From Bordetella parapertussis (GTDB lineage: Bacteria > Pseudomonadota > Gammaproteobacteria > Burkholderiales > Burkholderiaceae_B): a stretch of 5,517 bases of DNA. Both the position numbers and the translations under genes were made by a program. The notes below the pieces were generated by a model. It did no database searches, was not told the origin of the DNA, and saw only the letters and a list, made by a program, of their open reading frames with translations. Numbering within the stretch: position 1 is the stretch's first letter; every line of letters begins with the position of its first letter. Positions 5,462-5,517 of the stretch are shown here, one piece after another. Location of the stretch: assembly GCA_945903445.1 (NCBI GenBank), contig CAMDNZ010000087.1, positions 1 through 5,517 of the forward strand, read 5' to 3'.

Positions 5462-5517
5462 ATGAACATGGCCCAGAATCATAAGGTAATCCGAAACAAG
5501 ATAGGGCTGCTGAAGCT
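5462..5517 (+). CDS. Transposase-like protein, N-terminus only (truncated by window end)
   Basis: Eighteen codons are visible, reading MNMAQNHKVIRNKIGLLK, with a second in-frame ATG at 5468. The AQNHK-IRNK-GLLKLA wording resembles, from memory, the start of a group of IS481-type DDE transposases. In that group it leads into a helix-turn-helix (GNVSKACKVMG-like) before the catalytic core. AGGA at 5448-5451 lies 10 bases before the first ATG. The resemblance is short and was not checked by a search. If the call is wrong, the expected alternative at this place is a sulfate permease gene, but the strongly basic, non-membrane N-terminus argues against CysT. Confidence 0.55.
   Translation, partial: MNMAQNHKVIRNKIGLLK

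Larger units (their letters stand above)
5392..5517 (+). mobile_element. Left end of a probable IS481-like insertion sequence (incomplete)
   Basis: A transposase-like reading frame starts at 5462 and the window ends inside it. IS481-family elements usually begin with TGT, and a TGT occurs at 5392, just inside the last codons of sbp. The following 70 bases are AT-richer than sbp and have the length of a normal IS leader. The exact left end is inferred: without the right end, inverted repeats and target duplication cannot be checked. The end could equally lie anywhere up to about 5425. Confidence 0.4.

Overview
The window reads as ordinary chromosomal DNA from a GC-rich betaproteobacterium. The protein sequences and gene order look most like the Alcaligenaceae (Bordetella/Achromobacter relatives). 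This placement rests on recalled protein resemblance, not on a search. All genes lie on the + strand.

Layout: (1) The last codons of etfB and a complete etfA, overlapping in expression signals and closed by a strong intrinsic terminator at 995-1025. (2) A small stand-alone receiver-domain response regulator (1160-1510) with no output domain and no kinase beside it. (3) A long (621-residue) acyl-CoA dehydrogenase of the DmdC-like type (1610-3475). It can hand its electrons to the ETF encoded just upstream. (4) A single-cysteine Prx6-type peroxiredoxin (3580-4221), followed by a second clear terminator (4243-4270). (5) A periplasmic sulfate-binding protein (4383-5399). Seven ligand-contact residues of the family can be matched in it. 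A 19-bp near-perfect palindrome and a 5/6 -10 box lie in front of it. (6) The first 18 codons of a gene resembling IS481-type transposases begin at 5462 and run off the edge. The element's left end probably lies at or just past the end of sbp.

Functionally there are two themes: fatty-acid or acyl-CoA oxidation with its electron carrier (etfBA plus the dehydrogenase), and sulfate uptake (sbp). A peroxide-detoxifying enzyme sits between them. In relatives sbp is usually followed by the permease and ATPase genes cysT-cysW-cysA. Here an insertion sequence appears to start directly after sbp, so the transport operon may be split or under altered expression.

I found no CRISPR array, RNA gene, phage gene or defence cassette, and nothing that looks like a wholly new system. 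The most interesting items are the palindrome upstream of sbp, the probable IS junction at the sbp 3' end, the orphan receiver protein, and a perfect 11-bp hairpin inside the acyl-CoA dehydrogenase gene.
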